Shown: positions 58,501 through 64,000 of the stretch, piece after piece
Numbering within the stretch: the stretch's first letter is position 1
Layout: each line of letters opens with the position of its first letter
Origin: Symsagittifera roscoffensis
Lineage: Eukaryota > Xenacoelomorpha > Acoela > Convolutidae
Direction of reading: 5' to 3'
DNA: 64,000 nt
Assembly: GCF_963678635.1 (NCBI RefSeq)
Contig: NC_087066.1
Span: 48,767,129 to 48,831,128, forward strand
Translations under genes and position numbers: made by a program
Notes under the pieces: generated by a model
Database searches by the model: none
What the model was told of the DNA's origin: nothing
Seen by the model: only the letters and a program-made list of their open reading frames with translations

Positions 58501-61500
58501 CAGTAATTCAATCCCCTCACCAACCAGCCAACCGACTAACCCATCAGTGACCCAATTAGGGGAAATAAGAGGTAAGAGCCCTCATTCGTTCAGCGAATCA
58601 GTCTTCTCACCAGCCAGCCAGACAACTAACGCATCAGGGACCTATTTAGGGGAGATGAGAAGGAAGAGCCCTCCTTCCTTCAGGAATTCAACCACTCACC
58701 AACCAGCCAACCAACTAACCTATCAGGGACCCCTTCAGAAGATATGAATGGGAAGAGCCCTTCTTCTTTCAGGGGTTAAATACTTCACCAAACAGACAAC
58801 CAATCAATCCATCAGGGACCCCATTAGGGGATCTGAGAGTGAACAGCCCTCCTTCCTTCAGCGAATCAGTCTTCTCACCAGCCAGCCAGCCAATTAACGC
58901 ATCAGGGACCTATTTAGATGAGATGAGAGGGAAGAGCCCTCCTTCCTTCAGGGATTCAATCCCCTCACCAACCAGCCAACCAACGAACCCATCAGGGACC
59001 CAATTAGGGAAGATAAGAGGGAAGAGCCCTCCTTCCTTCAGGAACTCAACCACTCACCAACCAGCCAACCAACTAACCTATCAGGGACCCCTTCAGAAGA
59101 TATGAATGGGAAGAGCCCTTCTTCTTTCAGGGGTTAAATACTTCACCAAACAGACAACCAATCAATCCATCAGGGACCCCATTAGGGGATCTGAGAGTGA
59201 ACAGCCCTCCTTCCTTCAGCGAATCAGTCTTCTCACCAGCCAGCCAGCCAATTAACGCATCAGGGACCTATTTAGGGGAGTTGAGAGAGACAAGCCCTCC
59301 TTCCTTCAGAGATCCAACCCCTCACCAACCAGCCAACCAACTAACATATCAGGGACCCATTTAGATGAGATGAGAGGGAAGAGCCCTCCTTCCTTCAGGG
59401 ATTCAATCCCCTCACCAACCAGCCAACCAACGAACCCATCAGGGACCCAATTAGGGAAGATAAGAGGGAAGAGCCCTCCTTCCTTCAGGAATTCAATCCC
59501 CTCACCAACCAGCCAACCAACGAACCCATCAGGGACCCAATTAGGGAAGATAAGAGGGAAGAGCCCTCCTTCCTTCAGGAATTCAATCCCCTCAACAACC
59601 AGCCAACCAACTAACGCATCAGGGACCTATTTAGGGGAGTTGAGAGAGACAAGCCCTCCTTCCTTCAGAGATCCAACCCCTCACCAACCAGCCAATCAAC
59701 TAACCCATCAGGGACCTATTTAGAGGATATGAGTGGAAGAGCCCTCCTTCCTTCAGGCATTAAATCCTTCACCAACCAGCCAACCAACTAACCCATCAGG
59801 GACCCATTCAGGCGAGATGAGAGGGAAGAGCCCTCCTTCATTCAGGGATTCAATCCCCTCACCAACCAGCCAACCAACTAACGCATCAGGGACCTATTTA
59901 AAGGATATGAGTGGAAGAGCCCTCCTTCCTTCAGGCTTTAAATCCTTCACCAACCAGCCAACCAACTATCCCATCAGGGACCCATTCAGGCGAGATGAGA
60001 GGGAAGAGCCCTCCTTCATTCAGGGATTCAATCCCCTCACCAACCAGCCAACCAGCTAACACATCCGGGACCCATTTAGGGGAGATGAGAGGGAAGAGGC
60101 CTCCTTCCTTCAGCGAATCAGTCTTCTCACCAGCCAGCCAGCCAATTAACGCATCAGGGACCTATTTAGGGGAGTTGAGAGAGACAAGCCCTCCTTCCTT
60201 CAGAGATCCAACCCCTCACCAACCAGCCAACCAACTAACATATCAGGGACCCATTTAGATGAGATGAGAGGGAAGAGCCCTCCTTCCTTCAGGGATTCAA
60301 TCCCCTCACCAACCAGCCAACCAACGAACCCATCAGGGACCCAATTAGGGAAGATAAGAGGGAAGAGCCCTCCTTCCTTCAGGAATTCAATCCCCTCAAC
60401 AACCAGCCAACCAACTAACCCATCAGGGACCCATTTATGGGAGATAAGAGGGAAGAGCCCTCCTTTCTTCAAGGACTCAATACCTTCACCAACCAGCCAA
60501 TCAACTAACCCATCAGGGACCTATTTAGAGGATATGAGTGGAAGAGCCCTCCTTCATTCAGGGATTCAATCCCCTCACCAACCAGCCAACCAACTAACGC
60601 ATCAGGGACCTATTTAAAGGATATGAGTGGAAGAGCCCTCCTTCCTTCAGGCTTTAAATCCTTCACTAACCAGCCAACCAACTATCCCATCAGGGACCCA
60701 TTCAGGCGAGATGAGAGGGAAGAGCCCTCCTTCAATCAGGGATTCAATCCCCTCACCAACCAGCCAACCAGCTAACACATCCGGGACCCATTTAGGGGAG
60801 ATGAGAGGGAAGAGGCCTCCTTCCTTCAGCGAATCAGTCTTCTCACCAGCCAGCCAGCCAATTAACGCATCAGGGACCTATTTAGGGGAGTTGAGAGAGA
60901 CAAGCCCTCCTTCCTTCAGAGATCCAACCCCTCACCAACCAGCCAACCAACTAACATATCAGGGACCCATTTAGATGAGATGAGAGGGAAGAGCCCTCCT
61001 TCCTCCAGGGATTCAATCCCCTCACCAACCAGCCAACCAACGAACCCATCAGGGACCCAATTAGGGAAGATAAGAGGGAAGAGCCCTCCTTCCTTCAGGA
61101 ATTCAATCCCCTCAACAACCAGCCAACCAACTAACCCATCAGGGACCCATTTATGGGAGATAAGAGGGAAGAGCCCTCCTTTCTTCAAGGACTCAATACC
61201 TTCACCAACCAGCCAATCAACTAACCCATCAGGGACCTATTTAGAGGATATGAGTGGAAGAGCCCTCCTTCCTTCAGGCATTAAATCCTTCACCAACCAG
61301 CCAACCAACTAACCCATCAGGGACCCATTCAGGCGAGATGAGAGGGAAGAGCCCTCCTTCATTCAGGGATTCAATCCCCTCACCAACCAGCCAACCAACT
61401 AACCCATCAGGGACCTATTTAAAGGATATGAATGGAAGAGCCCTCCTTCCTTCAGGCTTTAAATCCTTCACCAACCAGCCAACCAACTATCCCATCAGGG

Positions 61501-63866
61501 ACCCATTCAGGCGAGATGAGAGGGAAGAGCCCTCCTTCATTCAGGGATTCAATCCCCTCACCAACCAGCCAACCAGCTAACACATCCGGGACCCATTTAG
61601 GGGAGATGAGAGGGAAGAAGCCTCCCTCCTTAAAGGATTCAATACACTCACCAACCAGCAAACCAATTAACCCATCAGGGACACATTTAGAAGTGATGAA
61701 AGGGAAGAGCCCTCCTTCCTCCAGGAGTTCAATCCCCTCATCAACCAGCCAACCAACTAAACCATCAAGGACCTATTTAGAAGAGATGAGAGGGCAGAGC
61801 CCTCCTTCCTTTAGGTATTCATTCCCCTCACCAACCAGCCAACCAACTAACCCATCAGGGACCCATTAAGGTGAGATGAAAGGGAAGAGCCATCCTTACG
61901 TCAGGGATTCAATCCCCTCAACAACCGGCCAACTAACTAACCTATCAGGGACCCATTTAGAGGAGATGAGAGGGAAGAGCCCTCCTTCCTTCAGTAATTC
62001 AATCCCCTCACCAACCAGCCAACCGACTAACCCATCAGGGAACCAATTAGGGGAAATAAGAGGTAAGAGCCCTCATTCGTTCAGCGAATCAGTCTTCTCA
62101 CCAGCCAGCCAGACAACTAACGCATCAGGGACCTATTTAGGGGAGATGAGAAGGAAGAGCCCTCCTTCCTTCAGGAATTCAACCACTCACCAACCAGCCA
62201 ACCAACTAACCTATCAGGGACCCCTTTAGAAGATATGAATGGGAAGAGCCCTTCTTCTTTCAGGGGTTAAATACTTCACCAAACAGACAACCAGTCAATC
62301 CATCAGGGACCCCATTAGGGGATCTGAGAGTGAACAGCCCTCCTTCCTTCCGCGAATCAGTCTTCTCACCAGCCAGCCAGCCAAATAACGCATCAGGGAC
62401 CCATTTAGAGGAGATGAGAGGGAAGAGCCCTCCTTTCTTCAGTAATTCATTCCCCTCACCAACCAGCCAACCGACTAACCTATCAGTGACCCAATTAGGG
62501 GAAATAAGAGGTAGAGCCCTCATTCGTTCAGCGAATCAGTCTTCTCACCAGCCAGCCAGACAACTAACGCATCAGGGACCTATTTAGGGGAGATGAGAAG
62601 GAAGAGCCCTCCTTCCTTCAGGAATTCAACCACTCACCAACCAGCCAACCAACAAACCTATCAGGGACCCCTTCAGAAGATATGAATGGGAAGAGCCCTT
62701 CTTCTTTCAGGGGTTAAATACTTCACCAAACAGACAACCAATCAATCCATCAGGGACCCAATTAGGGAATCTGAGAGTGAAGAGCCCTCCTTCCTTCAGC
62801 GAATCAGTCTTCTCACCAGCCAGCCAGACAACTAACGCATCAGGGACCTATTTAGGGGAGATGAGAGGGACAAGCCCTCCTTCCTTCAGAGATTCAACCC
62901 CCCACCAACATGCCAAACAACTATCCCACCAGGGACCCATTTATCAGAGATGACAGGGAAGAGCCCTCCTTCCTTCAGAGTTTCAATACCCTCACCAACC
63001 AGCCAACCAACTAACCCATCAGTGACCCATTTAGGGGAGATGAGAGGGACGAGCCCTCCTTCCTTCAGGGATTCAATCCCCTCACCAACCAGCCAACCGA
63101 CTAACCCATCAGTGACCCAATTAGGGGAAATAAGAGGTAAGAGCCCTCATTCGTTCAGCGAATCAGTCTTCTCACCAGCCAGCCAGACAACTAACGCATC
63201 AGGGACCTATTTAGGGGAGATGAGAAGGAAGAGCCCTCCTTCCTTCAGGAATTCAACCACTCACCAACCAGCCAACCAACTAACCTATCAGGGACCCCTT
63301 CAGAAGATATGAATGGGAAGAGCCCTTCTTCTTTCAGGGGTTAAATACTTCACCAAACAGACAACCAATCAATCCATCAGGGACCCAATTAGGGGATCTG
63401 AGAGTGAAGAGCCCTCCTTCCTTCAGCGAATCAGTCTTCTCACCAGCCAGCCAGACAACTAACGCATCAGGGACCTATTTAGGGGAGATGAGAGGGACAA
63501 GCCCTCCTTCCTTCAGAGATTCAACCCCTCACCAACATGCCAAACAACTATCCCACCAGGGACCCATTTATCAGAGATGACAGGGAAGAGCCCTCCTTCC
63601 TTCAGAGTTTCAATACCCTCACCAACCAGCCAACCAACTAACCCATCAGTGACCCATTTAGGGGAGATGAGAGGGACGAGCCCTCCTTCCTTCAGGGATT
63701 CAATCCCCTCACCAACCAGCCAACCAACTAACCCATCACGGACCCATTTAGGGGAGATAAGAGGTAAGAGCCCTCCTTCCTTCAAGGACTCAATCCCCTC
63801 ACCAACCAGCCAATCAACTAACCCATCAGGGACCCATTTAGGGGAGATGGGAGGAAAGAATGCCCT
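43511..63866. repeat. Satellite array, 90-bp unit, about 226 copies
   Basis: Units read CAACCAGCCAACCAACTAAC, CCATCAGGGACCCATTTAGG, GGAGATGAGAGGGAAGAGCC, CTCCTTCCTTCAGGGATTCA, ATCCCCTCAC (90 bp, some 89). Each unit holds the odd palindrome GGGATTCAATCCC. Variants (for example AGGGGTTAAATACTTCACCA and CAGCGAATCAGTCTTCTCAC) recur in fixed order, showing higher-order repeats. Because 90 is a multiple of three, long frames appear on both strands (30-residue repeats). These are not annotated as genes. Confidence 0.97.
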
Positions 63867-64000
63867 CTAACGAATGCCCTCTAACGTCGATTAAAAGCTT
63901 TTTAAACAAAAAAATCTTATAAATTTGTTTTAAAATGAGAAAAAAAATTTTCCTAATTTTATCCCATCATAAGTTGTGTTAGATATGACACGGAATGTTT
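63867..64000. other. AT-rich edge beyond the satellite
   Basis: A short direct repeat AATGCCCTCTAACG marks the array border, followed by unique AT-rich sequence. Nothing else is seen. Confidence 0.5.

Noticed and set aside
43511-63866. CRISPR-like array of direct repeats
   Set aside because: Units are contiguous and diverge gradually, without alternating constant repeats and unique spacers, and the sequence is eukaryotic.
43390-63870. Dozens of frames of 67-207 codons on both strands with 30-residue repeats such as PTSQPTNPSGTHLGEMRGKS or GWLVGEGIESLKEGGLFPLI
   Set aside because: They follow from a 90-bp tandem unit (a multiple of three) and appear on both strands and in several frames, broken wherever a unit has 89 bp. 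No domain, start context or splice structure supports a gene.
1-64000. tRNA, rRNA or spliceosomal RNA genes
   Set aside because: No cloverleaf, A/B box pair or rRNA core was recognised by eye on either strand. A covariance-model scan would decide this.

Overview
The window is eukaryotic DNA, most likely from an invertebrate animal; the sequence does not show which phylum. It is AT-rich and repeat-rich, and it carries widely spaced exons bounded by GT/AG splice signals. The exons lie on the minus strand at 43292-43471, 42904-43077, 35385-35685, 34674-35023, 29991-30092, 22496-22650 and 1217-1740. Their reading phases fit from one exon to the next (0, 0, 1, 0, 0, 2), so they read as seven internal exons of one host gene running off both ends of the window. 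I do not recognise its product. Its introns hold almost everything else.

The main feature is an 18.6 kb Polinton (Maverick) at 3328-21906, a virus-like DNA transposon. It lies in the last visible intron, between the exons at 22496-22650 and 1217-1740. It has terminal inverted repeats starting 5'-AGTAGTA, internal 28-29 bp iterons, and a perfect 6-bp target duplication CTCGTA. It landed inside an older minisatellite of about 150 bp units, which continues on the far side. The minus strand holds a protein-primed DNA polymerase B gene, with N-terminal C2H2 fingers and one spliceosomal intron, and a small gene with an SV40-like nuclear localisation motif. The plus strand holds, in order, several small genes of unknown function, a DEDD-type exonuclease-like gene, a membrane protein, a packaging ATPase, two Polinton-conserved proteins, an integrase, the penton-like minor capsid protein, an Arg-rich core-like protein, the double-jelly-roll major capsid protein and an adenovirus-type protease. 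This gene set would support protein-primed replication, integration and virion formation. Here most genes are broken by nonsense codons, frameshifts or deletion, while the integrase and penton frames remain open. It is therefore a decaying copy.

From 22 to 35 kb the host introns hold small non-autonomous DNA transposons: a TA-flanked element at 23617-24532, an hAT-like element with 8-bp duplication at 25875-26247, and inverted-repeat elements of a CCCAAATGGCAT family. They also hold short dispersed and tandem repeats. From 36 to 42.4 kb lie a diverged 510-580 bp tandem duplication, a foldback element and a diverged 65-95 bp minisatellite. From 43.5 to 63.9 kb there is one uninterrupted satellite of about 226 copies of a 90-bp unit with higher-order structure. 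Its length is a multiple of three, so it yields long but meaningless reading frames on both strands.
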